From Akkermansiaceae bacterium (GTDB taxonomy: Bacteria > Verrucomicrobiota > Verrucomicrobiia > Verrucomicrobiales > Akkermansiaceae), in assembly GCA_903827375.1 (NCBI GenBank), contig CAIKHZ010000290.1, positions 1 to 42,624 on the forward strand: a stretch of DNA of 42,624 bases. Direction: 5' to 3'. Below, piece by piece: positions 18,962-29,328 of this stretch. Below the pieces are notes generated by a model. The model saw only the letters and a list, made by a program, of their open reading frames with translations, was not told the origin of the DNA and ran no database searches. Every line of letters starts with the position of its first letter. The stretch's first letter is position 1. The translations under genes were made by a program, and so were the position numbers.

Positions 18962-19726
18962 ATGTCTTCTGATCTAACTCTCATCAAGGCCGGCACCGGC
19001 GTTCTGACAAAATCCGCCAGCGGCACCTTGGATCGTGCCGCGCTGGTCCATCTGGTAGCTGCAATTGCCGGACTGGTCGATGCCGGCCACCGCTGCTTAT
19101 TCGTGTCCTCCGGTGCGGTGGGATCGGGGCTGGCGGCATTCGGACTCTCCGAGTATCCGCAGGAAACCGCCACCCGCCAAGCTTGTGCGGCAGTCGGCCA
19201 AGCCCAGCTCATGCAGACGTACAGCAGCTTGTTTGCCAACTTTGAAATCACTATTGCCCAAGTCCTCCTGACTGCTGCGGACTTTGGCACACCCGAGCGG
19301 GCCACCTACGTCAGCGACACGTTTCGCCGCTTGCTCGTCGAACCTCGCATCCTGCCCATCATCAATGAAAACGACTCGGTGGCCGTCGAGGAGTTGAAGT
19401 TCGGGGACAACGATATGCTATCCGTCCAAGTGGCAAAACTCGTTCAGGTGCGCCGCATCATCCTGCTCACCAGCACCGACGGATTGCTGGACCCGGAAAC
19501 CAACACGCTCATTCCGGAAGTTACCGACATGGATCGTGTCATCCATCACGTGCGGCTAGACAAGGGCCGGTTTTCCATGGGCGGCATGGCCTCCAAGCTC
19601 GGGGCCATCCGTTACGCCGTGGATGCCGGCATCGAAACCCACATCGCCAACGGCCGGCATCCCGAGCGCCTCGCTGGCATTCTCGCCGGTTCGGGCATCT
19701 CCACACGCTTTCACCCACGGGTCTAA
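18962..19726 (+). CDS. proB: Glutamate 5-kinase, short form without PUA domain
   Basis: This 254-residue enzyme catalyses the first step of proline synthesis, phosphorylating glutamate. I start at ATG 18962 (MSSDLTLIKAGTGVLTKSAS), since the 11 codons before it are unlike the family. The amino-acid-kinase fold is complete: SSGAVGSGLAAFGL, NENDSVAVEELKFGDND, LTSTDGLLDPET, and GRFSMGGMASKLGAIRYAVD (nucleotide and glutamate sites). The protein stops after this domain, whereas the E. coli enzyme (367 residues) has a C-terminal PUA domain. It sits 33 bases after prfB and 75 before proA, forming a proBA pair. Confidence 0.92.
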   Translation: MSSDLTLIKAGTGVLTKSASGTLDRAALVHLVAAIAGLVDAGHRCLFVSSGAVGSGLAAFGLSEYPQETATRQACAAVGQAQLMQTYSSLFANFEITIAQVLLTAADFGTPERATYVSDTFRRLLVEPRILPIINENDSVAVEELKFGDNDMLSVQVAKLVQVRRIILLTSTDGLLDPETNTLIPEVTDMDRVIHHVRLDKGRFSMGGMASKLGAIRYAVDAGIETHIANGRHPERLAGILAGSGISTRFHPRV

Positions 19727-19801
19727 CGCATCCCACCAGCGCCCGCCCTCTGGCTCGCCGAATCGCCGCCCCTGCCGCCTATCGCCTGCTACCATCCCGC
19801 C

Positions 19802-21088
19802 ATGTCCGCTTCCATTTCCGACACCATCCACCTGATGGGCCGCCAAGCCCGCGCGGCAGCCTATCGCCTTGCCCAGCTCAACAGTGAGCAGAAAAATTCC
19901 ATCCTGAGGGCCATGGCCGCCGCCGTCCGTGACGCGACCCCATCCCTGCTTGCCGCCAATGCTCTGGATATGGCAGCTGCGGCAACACCCGAAAAGGCAC
20001 TCTCCGCAGCGATGTTGGACCGTTTGCGCCTCGATGAAACCCGCCTCGAAGCGATGGCCGCCGGCATTGATCAAGTGGCCACACTGGCCGATCCAGTCGG
20101 CCAGATCATCGACTCATGGCAGCGCCCCAACGGCCTGAACATCGAGCAAGTGCGGGTGCCCATCGGCACCATCGGCATCATCTATGAGAGCCGCCCAAAC
20201 GTCACTGCCGACGCTGCCGTGTTGTGCTTCAAAACCGGCAACGCAACGATTTTGCGCGGCGGCAGCGAGGCAATCCACTCAAACCGCGCCATTGCCGCAG
20301 TCCTGCAAGCGGGCGGATCGGCAGCTGGCCTGCCCGAACACGCAATTCAACTCATCCCTTTCACCGAGCGGGAAAGCGTGGCGGTGCTCGCCCAGATGGA
20401 CCGCTGGCTCGACCTCATCATTCCGCGTGGTGGCAAGGGCCTTATCGAAACCGTGGTGTCCCTGGCACGCATGCCCGTCATCAAACACTACGACGGCATC
20501 TGCCACCTCTTCGTCGATGCCGCAGCCGATCCCGCAATGGCTGTCTCCCTAACCGTGGACTCAAAAACCCAGAAATGCGGTGTCTGCAACGCTCTGGAAA
20601 CCTTGCTCGTCCATCGCGACGTCGCCGCTAGCTTCCTGCCGCGCGTCGCCACCGCACTGCAGGCCAAACACGTGGAACTGCGAGGCTGCCCCACCACCCG
20701 AGCTATCCTAACTGACATTGCGGAGGCCACCGAGGACGACTGGCGCTGCGAATACCTCGAACTGATCCTTTCCATCAAAGTTGTCGATTCGCTGGATTCG
20801 GCGATTGCCCATATCAATGAGTACGGTTCGCACCACACCGACACCATCGTCACTGCGGACCAAGCCGCCGCCGGACGGTTTCTCCGCGAAGTGGACTCCG
20901 CCTGCGTGTTTCACAATGTTTCAACCCGCTTCGCCGATGGCGGCGAATTTGGCTTCGGCGCGGAAATCGGCATCTCCACCGACAAACTCCATGCCCGGGG
21001 CCCCATGGGCCTGCGGGAACTCACGTCCTATCAATACCGCGTCCGTGGCAACGGCCAAACCAAGGGCGGTGCAGTGATCGGTTCATGA
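19802..21088 (+). CDS. proA: Glutamate-5-semialdehyde dehydrogenase
   Basis: This 428-residue gamma-glutamyl phosphate reductase performs the NADPH-dependent second step of proline synthesis. The aldehyde dehydrogenase-like fold is recognisable from IGTIGIIYESRPNVTADAA and GNATILRGGSEAIHSN near the coenzyme site. The catalytic cysteine lies in KTQKCGVCNALETLLVH (the VCNA motif); the residue before GVCNA is Cys rather than the common Pro. The C-terminus has NVSTRFADGGEFGFGAEIG and HARGPMGLRELTSYQY. Length and motifs are complete. The start has no Shine-Dalgarno (cccgccATG). It pairs with proB. Confidence 0.95.
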   Translation: MSASISDTIHLMGRQARAAAYRLAQLNSEQKNSILRAMAAAVRDATPSLLAANALDMAAAATPEKALSAAMLDRLRLDETRLEAMAAGIDQVATLADPVGQIIDSWQRPNGLNIEQVRVPIGTIGIIYESRPNVTADAAVLCFKTGNATILRGGSEAIHSNRAIAAVLQAGGSAAGLPEHAIQLIPFTERESVAVLAQMDRWLDLIIPRGGKGLIETVVSLARMPVIKHYDGICHLFVDAAADPAMAVSLTVDSKTQKCGVCNALETLLVHRDVAASFLPRVATALQAKHVELRGCPTTRAILTDIAEATEDDWRCEYLELILSIKVVDSLDSAIAHINEYGSHHTDTIVTADQAAAGRFLREVDSACVFHNVSTRFADGGEFGFGAEIGISTDKLHARGPMGLRELTSYQYRVRGNGQTKGGAVIGS

Positions 21089-21145
21089 TCGCGCACCAGC
21101 CAGCCCCCTGAGCAACTCAACGTTCATCAATCAGCAATCATCAAG

Positions 21146-21189
21146 CGTTCGACTGAGCTCACGCCGAAGTCGTTCGACTGAGCTCACGC
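21146..21189. repeat. 19-nt direct repeat pair in the proA-pfkB gap
   Basis: CGTTCGACTGAGCTCACGC occurs at 21146-21164 and again at 21171-21189, separated by CGAAGT. It is similar in wording to the hairpin at 30501-30531 (GAGCTC and CGCCGAAGTC shared), suggesting a dispersed intergenic repeat family. Confidence 0.6.
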
Positions 21190-21270
21190 TTGGTTTGAGA
21201 CTCCACCTCGCTAAAGTTTAAGTTCCTGCCCACTCCATGCCCCCCCCGGGCCCCAGCCTCTCCCGTCTAG

Positions 21271-21305
21271 CCAATAGCCAATAGCCAATAGCCAATAGCC
21301 AATAA
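21271..21305. repeat. Heptanucleotide tandem repeat abutting the PfkB gene start
   Basis: Four exact CCAATAG units (21271-21298) are followed by CCAATAA (21299-21305). The array ends 12 bases before the ATG at 21318, where a ribosome-binding site would normally be. Confidence 0.85.
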
Positions 21306-21317
21306 CCAACACCCACC

Positions 21318-22259
21318 ATGTCCCCCATCATCATCGGCGGCACCGTCGCCATTGACCACGTTAAAACCCCCACAGCAGAGGCCGCTAACCTACTCGGCGG
21401 ATCCGCTTCGTACGCCGCACTCGCCGCCTCCTACTACACCAACCCGGTGCATCTCGTCGGCATCATCGGCAAGGATTTTCCGCAGGAACACCTCGCAATG
21501 TTAGAAAGCCGCGGCATCACGCTCGACGGACTCGAACGCTCAACCGGCGATTCCTTCTCCTGGTCCGGTGAATACCATGAGAACATGAACGATCGCACCA
21601 CCCGCCAAGTTGATATCAATGTGCTGGAAAATTGGAGTGTCAAAGTGCCCGCAGCGCTGGCCGGTGCGCCGGTGATCATCCTCGCGAACATGGCTCCGGA
21701 GAACCAAATCCAGATGCTCGACCAATGCACCGCGGCCCATCCGTTCGTCGTGGCCGACACCATGGACCTGTGGATTCACATTGCTAACGAGCGCCTTCAC
21801 GATGTGCTCAAGCGCATCGACCTTCTAGTCATCAACGAAAGCGAGGCCCGCGAATTTGTGGCGACTAGCAATCTAGTGGTGGCGGGCCAGCGCCTCCTTG
21901 CCAAAGGGCCGCGGTTTGTGGTCATCAAGCTGGGTGAGTTCGGGGCAATGTTGTTTGCCGCCAGTGACACCCCTAGCCTCTCATCATCCAACTTTTTCCG
22001 TTGTGCGGCCTTTCCGCTGCACGAGGTGGCAGACCCCACCGGAGCCGGCGACTCGTTTCTGGGCGCGCTGGCTGGCTTTCTGGCCGCTACTGACCGCGAT
22101 CAATTCACCTTTGACGACATCCGCCAGGCGGTGGTCGAGGGGTCGGTGGTGGCGTCCTTCACTTGTGAGGCATTTTCGACCCGTCGCCTGCAGGAAATCA
22201 CCCGCGCCGATATCGATCTGCGCCTCGCCTTCCTCAAATCCATCACCCACTGGCCGTAA
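21318..22259 (+). CDS. PfkB-family carbohydrate/nucleoside kinase
   Basis: This is a 313-residue ribokinase-like sugar kinase. The N-terminal glycine-rich signature is LLGGSASYAALAASYY with GIIGKDFPQEHLAMLESRGI. The C-terminal PfkB signature is DPTGAGDSFLGALAGFL, whose Asp is the catalytic base. LLVINESEAREF and VVIKLGEFGAMLF are typical of the family. The substrate cannot be deduced; adenosine/ribokinase-type members have similar length. The start is fixed by MSPIIIGGTVAIDHV, and the upstream region is a tandem heptamer array rather than a Shine-Dalgarno. It follows proA by 229 bases and converges on the MauE-like gene. Confidence 0.85.
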   Translation: MSPIIIGGTVAIDHVKTPTAEAANLLGGSASYAALAASYYTNPVHLVGIIGKDFPQEHLAMLESRGITLDGLERSTGDSFSWSGEYHENMNDRTTRQVDINVLENWSVKVPAALAGAPVIILANMAPENQIQMLDQCTAAHPFVVADTMDLWIHIANERLHDVLKRIDLLVINESEAREFVATSNLVVAGQRLLAKGPRFVVIKLGEFGAMLFAASDTPSLSSSNFFRCAAFPLHEVADPTGAGDSFLGALAGFLAATDRDQFTFDDIRQAVVEGSVVASFTCEAFSTRRLQEITRADIDLRLAFLKSITHWP

Positions 22260-22277
22260 TCTCAAAGGTCCTCAGTT

Positions 22278-22315
22278 CCGAGCCTGCGGCCGCAGGGAAT
22301 GCCTAAAGGGCTCGG
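22278..22315. terminator. Palindromic region between convergent genes
   Basis: CCGAGCC (22278-22284) pairs with GGCTCGG (22309-22315), and a 12-base palindrome CTGCGGCCGCAG lies at 22284-22295. It is between the converging PfkB and MauE-like genes, so a bidirectional terminator is plausible, although there is no T-tract. Confidence 0.4.
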
Positions 22316-22331
22316 GGCTCTGGCCCTAAAC

Positions 22332-22790
22332 TCAGAGCTTTGAGTTCCGAACCTCGATCCACCAAAGGAAGGCAAACGCCTCGTAATAGGCATAAAACTC
22401 CAATACTTTCCACCAATATTGGATCGGCTCGTCGCCGCCATGGCAGCCACAGGCGATGTTGAGTTTATGACGCCAAGCCCAACCGATGGCCACCGCAAAG
22501 GTGGTTACCAATCCACAGCCCGCTAGAATCGCACCCCGCCGCGGCTGGCCCAGCGCCAGGCAAGCGCCCGTGACTATCTGGAACCACGGCAGGGTGTAGG
22601 CAATCAGCGCATCCCAGGGGGCTCCCACTATTTTGTAGTTGCCCACAGCCTGAGTAAAGTGCGTCAAACCGCTGACAAAAACCAACTGGTAGCCGCTCCA
22701 GATAAACCACAGCCCAAGGCCGACACGCAAGCGCAGCGCCAGCAACGATAGATAATCCCGTCTCCTGTCCATGGCCTGAGCCTGCGCCAT
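22332..22790 (-). CDS. MauE/DoxX-like integral membrane protein
   Basis: About 152 residues from ATG 22788-22790 (MAQAQAMDRRRDYLSLLALR); MDRRRDY at 22772 is an alternative. An upstream start that would overlap the fusion gene region has no support. Four membrane segments are visible (LRVGLGLWFIWSGYQLVF; ALIAYTLPWFQIVTGACLAL; GAILAGCGLVTTFAVAIGWA; FYAYYEAFAFLWWI). The loop after helix 3 carries CGCHGGDE, a cysteine pair that may be redox-active. The length and four-helix layout fit MauE and DoxX-like proteins, some of which serve disulfide or quinone redox chemistry. The function here is unknown. It is divergent from the fusion gene at 22909, sharing a short promoter region of about 120 bases. 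Confidence 0.7.
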   Translation of the reverse strand: MAQAQAMDRRRDYLSLLALRLRVGLGLWFIWSGYQLVFVSGLTHFTQAVGNYKIVGAPWDALIAYTLPWFQIVTGACLALGQPRRGAILAGCGLVTTFAVAIGWAWRHKLNIACGCHGGDEPIQYWWKVLEFYAYYEAFAFLWWIEVRNSKL

Positions 22791-22908
22791 CGCTGTGCGC
22801 CGGGCAAGCTCATTGTGTGGCGCAATCCTTTGACGATTGGCTTGGCAGCGAGGGAATCCTCGCACACACTCAGGTCCGCAACCGTTCATTTCCGCCCCCA
22901 CTCCCACT

Positions 22909-25900
22909 ATGACCATGTCCCAATTGATTGTTGGAAGCGCCCTGCAACTCGGCCTCTGCCTGGGTGCCCATGCCGCCGAAGCCACGCCGGAACCGCCCAA
23001 GCCCGCCTCACGCAGTATCCGCTCCATCGAAGGTTGGAACGTGCGCGTCGATGACCGCCTCCTCCAGCCACCCAACCAGGAATTGGGCACCCGCATCCTG
23101 AAAAACCTCGAGGCCCGCCTCTCAGACATCAAGGCAGTCGTCCGCCCGTTTTGCCTGGCCAAGTTGCAAGGCGTCACCATCGTGCTCGACCTGACTCACG
23201 GCAAACTGCGGCCCATGCAGTACCACCCGGAGGCCGAGTGGCTGGCCGAAAATGGCTATGCCGCCGACCTCGCCCATTGCGTCCACATCCCGGAGGCCAC
23301 CGAGTTGCTAGAACCGCGCCAGATTAACGTCCAACCCTGGTGCGTGCTCCACGAACTCGCCCACGCCTATCATGACCAGGTGCTAGGCTTCGACGAAGCT
23401 CGAATCCGCGATACCTACACCCGCTACAAGGCCAGCGGCCACGGCGATTCCGCCCTTCTCATCACCGGCCAACACGTCCGCCACTACGGCCTGACCGACC
23501 ACAAAGAATTTTTCGCGGAAATGACCGAGGCATATTTCGGCAGCAACGACTTTTTCCCGTTCAACCGCGCCGAATTGATGACCGCGGAACCTGATATCTA
23601 TCAACTGATGACGACCATCTGGGGTCCCGTCCAAACCGGTTTCGAGAAGAAGCAGCCTGGCAACCACCCGCAGCCGGTCCACCCCACGTTGAAGCCCGCA
23701 GCCGCGGCCACCACGATGTGGTACGCACAGCCGGCCAGCAAGTGGATCGAAGCGCTGCCGGTGGGCAACGGTCGGCTCGGGGCGATGGTGTTTGGCGGCA
23801 CCGCCAGCGACCGCATCAACCTCAACGAGCAGACGATCTGGACCGGCGGTCCTTATGATCCGAGCCGCAGTGGCGGCCCTGCGGCGTTGCCCGAGATTCG
23901 CCGCCTTGTTTTCGCCGGCAAGGAATGCGACGCCGAGGCCTTGTTTAACAAAACCATGATGGGCAAGCCAGTCGATCAAATGAAATACCAACCGCTCGGC
24001 GACCTGCTGCTGGAGTTTCCAAAAGATCACAAATCCGCCACCGCTTACTGCCGCGACCTCGACCTAACCACGGGAGTTGCCAGCGTCACCTATCAATCCG
24101 GCGGCACCGAGTTCCGGCGCGAGGTGTTTGCCAGCGCCCCTCATCAGGTGGTGGTCGTTCGCATCTCTGCTAACAAGCCTGGCTCGGTCACCGTTGCCGC
24201 CAAACTCGCCGGCATCCCTAACACCAAGGAGCCCGGCGACGAATCGTTCACCACCGAGGTCACCCCAGAGGGAGAACTGGTGCTGCGCGGAAAAACCGGC
24301 AGCATGGCGGGCATCGAGGGCCGCGTCCGCTACGAGGGCCGAGCCCGGGTCCTGGCCGAGGGTGGCAAGCGCGTTGTTAGCAAGGATGGCGTGTCTATCG
24401 AAGGTGCCGACGCTGTCACCTTGATCATCGCTGCTGCAACCAACTTCAAGCGCTACAATGACGTTAGCGGCGACCCCGCTGCGAGGGTCCGCGACTACCT
24501 CGCCCATGTCGATAACACGTCATTCGAAACGTTGCGTTCCGCGCACGTCGCCGACCACGAAAAATTCTTCGGGTCGGTCAAGCTGAGTTTGCCAGAGACG
24601 GCGGCTTCTGCGCTGCCGACGGACCAGCGGCTCACCGACCACATTCCGGCGAACGACCCGCAACTGGCGGCGCTGATGTTCCAGTACGGCCGCTATCTTT
24701 TGCTAGGCAGCAGCCGTCCCGGTTGCCAACCGGCGAATCTGCAAGGGATTTGGAACGAGGATATGAACCCGTCTTGGGAAAGCAAGTTCACCACCAACAT
24801 CAACACGGAGATGAATTACTGGCCGGCGGAAACCACCGGCCTGCAGGATTGCACTGAGCCATTGCTGCGGATGGTCACCGATTTGTCAGAAACCGGTGCC
24901 AAAATTGCCAAGGTTCACTACGGTGCCAACGGCTGGGTTTTCCATCAGAACACCGACCAGTGGCGCGCCGCCGCCCCGATGGATGGAGCCACCTGGGGAA
25001 CTTTCTCTGTCGGTGGCGCATGGCTGTGCACTCATCTGTGGGAGCACTATCAGTTCAGTGGCGACAAAGACTATCTGCGCCAAATCCAGCCCCTCCTCAA
25101 AGGTGCCTCACAATTTTTCCTCGATACACTGGTCGAGGAACCCAGCCACAAATGGCTGGTCACCTGCCCATCCACCTCACCCGAAAACTTCCCGGCCAGT
25201 CCCGGCAACGGCCCGCACATCGTTGAAGGCATGGGCTACGACGTCCCCGGCACGACCATTTGCGCGGGCTCGACGATCGATTTGGGAATCGTCAAGGACC
25301 TGTTCACCGCCTGCAGTGAGAGTTGCAGAATTCTGGCCGTGGACGAGGAGTTCGGCAAGAAAGTGGCGGCGGCGCGGGCTCGCATGGCCCCGATGCAGGT
25401 TGGCAAAAGCGGCCAGCTTCAGGAGTGGTTGCAAGATTGGGGTGTGCTGGAAAGCCAACACAGGCATATCTCCCACCTCTACGGCTTATACCCTAGCAAC
25501 CAAATCACCCCCGCCTCCACCCCCGAACTGGCACAAGCCGCCAAGGCAGCTCTCAACATCCGCGGCGACGTCGGCACAGGCTTCGGCATGGCTTGGAAAG
25601 CCGCCTGTTGGGCACGCCTCTACGATGGTCAACACGCGCTAAAATGCTTATCTAACCAAATCGCCCTGCAAACCACGCCCAACCTATTTTCCAAATGCTT
25701 CCGAGCGGCGCAGGTGGACGGCGTTCACGGTGCCACAGCGGCCATCGCCGAGATGTTGCTGCAATCCCACGTCGGCGAAGTGCATCTGCTACCCGCACTG
25801 CCCAAGGAATGGGCCACCGGCTCAGTCAGCGGACTGCGTGCCCGTGGCGGCTTCAGCGTGGATTTGGAGTGGAAGGATGGCCAACTCACCAACGCAGTCA

Positions 25901-26001
25901 TTCACTCCCAATCCGGCAATCCGTTGCGAGTTCGCTATCAGGACCGCGTCCGCGACGTCACCCCTGCCAAGGGCGAGGCCTTCCGTTGGAACGGAAAATA
26001 A
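22909..26001 (+). CDS. Fusion: zinc metallopeptidase-like domain plus GH95 alpha-L-fucosidase, exported
   Basis: The 1030-residue protein starts [20 protein letters not shown], giving a signal peptide; I prefer this to an ATG 24 codons upstream. Residues about 30-250 form a separate domain with [10 protein letters not shown] (zinc HExxH at about 148-152) and a downstream [13 protein letters not shown] that could supply the third ligand. It resembles lethal-factor-like or gluzincin peptidases found as stand-alone proteins. After a proline-rich linker, residues about 268-1030 are a GH95 glycosidase: [75 protein letters not shown]. The Asn pair in TNIN, the Glu in SPEN and a late Asp are the likely catalytic residues. 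No frameshift separates the two parts. The next gene starts 14 bases later. Confidence 0.85.
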   Translation: MTMSQLIVGSALQLGLCLGAHAAEATPEPPKPASRSIRSIEGWNVRVDDRLLQPPNQELGTRILKNLEARLSDIKAVVRPFCLAKLQGVTIVLDLTHGKLRPMQYHPEAEWLAENGYAADLAHCVHIPEATELLEPRQINVQPWCVLHELAHAYHDQVLGFDEARIRDTYTRYKASGHGDSALLITGQHVRHYGLTDHKEFFAEMTEAYFGSNDFFPFNRAELMTAEPDIYQLMTTIWGPVQTGFEKKQPGNHPQPVHPTLKPAAAATTMWYAQPASKWIEALPVGNGRLGAMVFGGTASDRINLNEQTIWTGGPYDPSRSGGPAALPEIRRLVFAGKECDAEALFNKTMMGKPVDQMKYQPLGDLLLEFPKDHKSATAYCRDLDLTTGVASVTYQSGGTEFRREVFASAPHQVVVVRISANKPGSVTVAAKLAGIPNTKEPGDESFTTEVTPEGELVLRGKTGSMAGIEGRVRYEGRARVLAEGGKRVVSKDGVSIEGADAVTLIIAAATNFKRYNDVSGDPAARVRDYLAHVDNTSFETLRSAHVADHEKFFGSVKLSLPETAASALPTDQRLTDHIPANDPQLAALMFQYGRYLLLGSSRPGCQPANLQGIWNEDMNPSWESKFTTNINTEMNYWPAETTGLQDCTEPLLRMVTDLSETGAKIAKVHYGANGWVFHQNTDQWRAAAPMDGATWGTFSVGGAWLCTHLWEHYQFSGDKDYLRQIQPLLKGASQFFLDTLVEEPSHKWLVTCPSTSPENFPASPGNGPHIVEGMGYDVPGTTICAGSTIDLGIVKDLFTACSESCRILAVDEEFGKKVAAARARMAPMQVGKSGQLQEWLQDWGVLESQHRHISHLYGLYPSNQITPASTPELAQAAKAALNIRGDVGTGFGMAWKAACWARLYDGQHALKCLSNQIALQTTPNLFSKCFRAAQVDGVHGATAAIAEMLLQSHVGEVHLLPALPKEWATGSVSGLRARGGFSVDLEWKDGQLTNAVIHSQSGNPLRVRYQDRVRDVTPAKGEAFRWNGK

Positions 26002-26015
26002 ACGAACCCAATTTT

Positions 26016-27596
26016 ATGCTAGTCAGTATTTTCAATGATGTCATTGGCCCGGTGATGCGCGGGCCATCCAGTTCACACTGTGCCGCCGCATTGCGCATCG
26101 GCCGTTTGGCCCGCGACCTGATGGACGCGGACTTCAGCGATGTTCTGGTTGAGTTCGACGTGAACGGCTCGCTGCCTAACACCCACGATACCCAGGGCTC
26201 TGATATGGGCCTGTTCGGCGGGTTGCTAGGTTGGGATGCGGCAGATGCACGCCTGCCGGACTCGCCGCAGGCGTTGCGCGCCGCCGGGGTTTGCCTCTCC
26301 ATCGAGACGGTGGACGCCGGGGATCCGCACCCTAACACCTATCGTCTCACGCTGCGAAGTTCTCGGGAAACTCATACCTTGCGGGCCATTTCGACCGGCG
26401 GCGGCATGATGGAAGTCATTGACCTCGATGGCTTTCCGGTATCGATGTTCGGTGATTGCTATCAGACTTTGTTGTGGGCGGAAGGACCGGCTGAGGAGCT
26501 AATCGCAGTGCTGGAAACCCGCTTCACTGCCGATGCCATCCTGCTCCACAAGACCGATGGCAGACAACTCATCGAAGTTAAAGCCCCGGAGTTTGTGAGT
26601 GATCATATTCTATCAAAGATTCCCGGCATCCGGTCGATTAAACGCTTGGGGCCGGTGCTGCCGGTCATGTCGCGCAAGGAAACGGCGGTGCCATTCGGCT
26701 CCTGCGCGGAAATGTTGGATCACGACGCCGGCCGCGGCACCCCATTGTGGCTGCTGGCCGTGGAATATGAGATGGCGCGCGGCGGGATCAGCGAGGCGGA
26801 GGTCGTCGCCAAGATGCTGGACATCGTGCGAATCGTGCGGCACTCCATTGCCGCTGGCATCGCCGGTACCCAGTACGACGACCGCGTGCTAGGCCACCAA
26901 TCCGGCCGCTTCGATGAATTGCTGAGAGCGGGAAAATTGCTAGATGGCGGTGCATTGAACCGCATCATCCTCTATGTCACGGCATTGATGGAAGTGAAAA
27001 GCTCGATGGGCGTGATCGTCGCCGCACCAACCGCCGGGGCCTGCGCGGCACTGCCCGGAGCGGTCATTGCGATGGCCGAAGCCATGGGCCTGGACGAGGA
27101 GGCGATGGCCAAGGCATTGTTAGCTAGCGGTCTCATCGGTGTCTTCATTGCCACCCGCTGGACGTTTGCCGCAGAAGTCGGCGGCTGCCAGGCCGAGGGG
27201 GGGTCCGCCGCAAGCATGGCCGCCGCCGCTCTGGTGACTCTAGCTGGCGGCACTCTGGCACAAGCCGTGGCTGCCTCCTCGATGGCCTTTCAAAACATGC
27301 TTGGTCTCATTTGTGATCCAGTGGCCAACCGCGTCGAAGTCCCCTGCCTCGGCAAAAACGTCATGGCCGCCAGCAACGCCTTGGCCTGCGCCAATATGGC
27401 CCTCGCCGGCTTCGACCCGATCATTCCGCTCGACGAAGTGATCGATAGTGCCAAGCACGTTGCCAGCCAGATGCCGCGCGAAGTCCGCTGCACCAACCTC
27501 GGCGGCCTGTCCATCACTCCCACCGCCATCGCCCTCGAAGCCAAACTCGCCGCCCGCCGCGCCAGCAGTTGCGGCACCGGTTGCGGCTGCGGCTGA
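26016..27596 (+). CDS. sdaA: L-serine ammonia-lyase, iron-sulfur dependent, single chain
   Basis: From ATG 26016 the enzyme is 526 residues and deaminates L-serine to pyruvate and ammonia using a [4Fe-4S] cluster. The beta domain comes first (SIFNDVIGPVMRGPSSSHCA, GSLPNTHDTQGSDMGLFGGL), followed by the alpha domain (MGVIVAAPTAGACAALPG). Cluster cysteines correspond to those in AAEVGGCQAEGG, LICDPVANRVEVPC and the preceding segment. The C-terminus ends in a cysteine-rich SSCGTGCGCG. In Legionella L-SD a C-terminal cysteine occupies the active site, so this tail may be comparable. The long in-frame extension upstream overlaps the GH95 gene and was rejected. Spacing of 14 bases before and 15 after suggests co-transcription. 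Confidence 0.9.
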   Translation: MLVSIFNDVIGPVMRGPSSSHCAAALRIGRLARDLMDADFSDVLVEFDVNGSLPNTHDTQGSDMGLFGGLLGWDAADARLPDSPQALRAAGVCLSIETVDAGDPHPNTYRLTLRSSRETHTLRAISTGGGMMEVIDLDGFPVSMFGDCYQTLLWAEGPAEELIAVLETRFTADAILLHKTDGRQLIEVKAPEFVSDHILSKIPGIRSIKRLGPVLPVMSRKETAVPFGSCAEMLDHDAGRGTPLWLLAVEYEMARGGISEAEVVAKMLDIVRIVRHSIAAGIAGTQYDDRVLGHQSGRFDELLRAGKLLDGGALNRIILYVTALMEVKSSMGVIVAAPTAGACAALPGAVIAMAEAMGLDEEAMAKALLASGLIGVFIATRWTFAAEVGGCQAEGGSAASMAAAALVTLAGGTLAQAVAASSMAFQNMLGLICDPVANRVEVPCLGKNVMAASNALACANMALAGFDPIIPLDEVIDSAKHVASQMPREVRCTNLGGLSITPTAIALEAKLAARRASSCGTGCGCG

Positions 27597-27611
27597 TGCT
27601 CCCAAGTGATC

Positions 27612-29327
27612 ATGCCTCAACCCTATCTGGACCGCACTTCTCCTGAGTTATTCTCTTCAGACGTCTTTCTCGGCGCGGACGTCGAGCGAATGAAATCCTC
27701 CTCAGGACAAGAACGCGGGGCGATTTTCACCCGCCCGGAGGTGGTTTGCTTCATCCTCGATCTAGCTGACTACACCGCTGATAAGCCGTTGTGGAAATTT
27801 CGCTTGCTGGAGCCATCCTTTGGCACAGGGGATTTTCTTTTGTCAGCGATCGAGCGGCTTCTCATTTCCGCCTCCCGCGACAACATTCCAGCAATCCAAC
27901 TTTCGGGCGCGATCCGCGCGATTGAACTTCACCGCGAGACGTTTGTTGCCACCCGCCAACGGGTTTTCACTTTGCTTGTCGCGTTTGGCATGACGCATCC
28001 GGACGCAGTTGAATTGGCCGATGCATGGATTAGCAACGGGGATTTTCTATTGGAAAATTTGCCTGAAAACTTTGATTTTGTAGTCGGAAATCCACCCTAT
28101 GTCCGGCAGGAAATGATTCCGGCACCTTTGCTTGCGGAATACCGCCGACGCTACACCAGCCTATATGATCGCGCCGATCTGTATGTGCCGTTCATCGAGC
28201 GGTCTTTGCAACTCTTGAGCAACGGTGGGGTGCTTGGCTTCATTTGTTCTGATCGCTGGATGAAAAACCGTTACGGCGGACCCTTGCGGCAATTGGTCTC
28301 ACGAAACTACACCCTCAAGTATTATATCGATATGGTTGGTACCCATGCGTTTCAATCCGAGGTTGTCGCCTATCCAGCCATCACCGTCATTGAGCGAGGA
28401 AAAATGGGCCGCTCTCGTATTGCCCATCGCCCGGAAGTAACAACCGAATCATTAGCTCGTCTGCGCGACCAAATCACTGGCCCTACCCAATACTTCACTG
28501 ACACGATTTTCGAGATATCCGGTGTCACAATAGACCAGCGCCCATGGCTGCTAGAGGCTGATGCCCAATCATCTCTGTCGCTTGTGCGGCGACTCGAAGC
28601 GGAGTTTCCCACTCTCGAAGATGCCGGTTGCAGCGTCGGCATTGGTGTTGCTACCGGCGCTGACAAGGTCTTCATCGGCCCAATGGCTGATCTAGCAGTG
28701 GAAGACGAGCGCAAGCTGCCACTGGTCATGACCCGTGACCTTCTCAATGGTGCCGTCCATTGGCATGGTCTCGGCGTGGTGAACCCGTTTGAAGAGGATG
28801 GCTCGCTTGCCGACTTCGCCCGTTACCCACTCTTCGCCGCCTTCATGGAAAAGCATGCAGCCCAATTGAAGGCCCGTCACTGTGCCCAGCGCGGAAATGG
28901 CTCGTGGTATCGCACGATTGATAGGATCACCCCCTCATTGGCCCGCACGCCAAAACTGCTCATTCCTGATATTAAGGGCTCGGCCCACATTGTCCTCGAA
29001 GATGGGCTACTCTATCCCCATCACAATCTCTACTTCATCGTGGCTAAAGAATGGCCTCTTCCAGCGCTGCAAGCAGTGCTTCGGGCCGGTATTGCACACC
29101 TCTTCGTGCGTGCCTATTCGACCAAGATGCACGGCGGTTGCCTCCGGTTCCAAGCCCAATACCTCCGCCGAATTCGTCTGCCGCATTGGCGGGATATCTC
29201 CATCGACAACCAACAAGCACTTGGATCTGCCGCCGCTAGTAATGACGTGGATACGGCGCTTGCCATCGTAGGCCAAATCTATCATCTTGACCCAACGGAG
29301 AAACAATATCTAACTGAAGCTAAATAA
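27612..29327 (+). CDS. N6-adenine DNA methyltransferase, XhoI/PaeR7I-type
   Basis: This 571-residue DNA methyltransferase transfers methyl from SAM to adenine N6. The SAM motif is [13 protein letters not shown] (about 66-78), and the catalytic NPPY is at 160-163 ([12 protein letters not shown]). A TaqI-like target-recognition domain follows (SFSYS-type end here reads [15 protein letters not shown]). Because the next frame begins like an XhoI/PaeR7I endonuclease, its likely target is CTCGAG; this is inference. Codon use is visibly more AT-rich than in neighbouring genes (for example around 28050-28090), consistent with horizontal transfer. A GTG two codons upstream is an alternative start. Only one base separates it from the next frame. 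Confidence 0.85.
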   Translation: MPQPYLDRTSPELFSSDVFLGADVERMKSSSGQERGAIFTRPEVVCFILDLADYTADKPLWKFRLLEPSFGTGDFLLSAIERLLISASRDNIPAIQLSGAIRAIELHRETFVATRQRVFTLLVAFGMTHPDAVELADAWISNGDFLLENLPENFDFVVGNPPYVRQEMIPAPLLAEYRRRYTSLYDRADLYVPFIERSLQLLSNGGVLGFICSDRWMKNRYGGPLRQLVSRNYTLKYYIDMVGTHAFQSEVVAYPAITVIERGKMGRSRIAHRPEVTTESLARLRDQITGPTQYFTDTIFEISGVTIDQRPWLLEADAQSSLSLVRRLEAEFPTLEDAGCSVGIGVATGADKVFIGPMADLAVEDERKLPLVMTRDLLNGAVHWHGLGVVNPFEEDGSLADFARYPLFAAFMEKHAAQLKARHCAQRGNGSWYRTIDRITPSLARTPKLLIPDIKGSAHIVLEDGLLYPHHNLYFIVAKEWPLPALQAVLRAGIAHLFVRAYSTKMHGGCLRFQAQYLRRIRLPHWRDISIDNQQALGSAAASNDVDTALAIVGQIYHLDPTEKQYLTEAK

Positions 29328-29328
29328 A

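Noticed and set aside
24896-25642. 248-residue plus-strand frame inside the GH95 gene
   Set aside because: A +1-frame shadow of the fucosidase with low-complexity Ser/Pro/Arg composition.
25695-26015. Long N-terminal extension of the serine dehydratase
   Set aside because: It overlaps the GH95 coding region in another frame; family similarity starts at ATG 26016.
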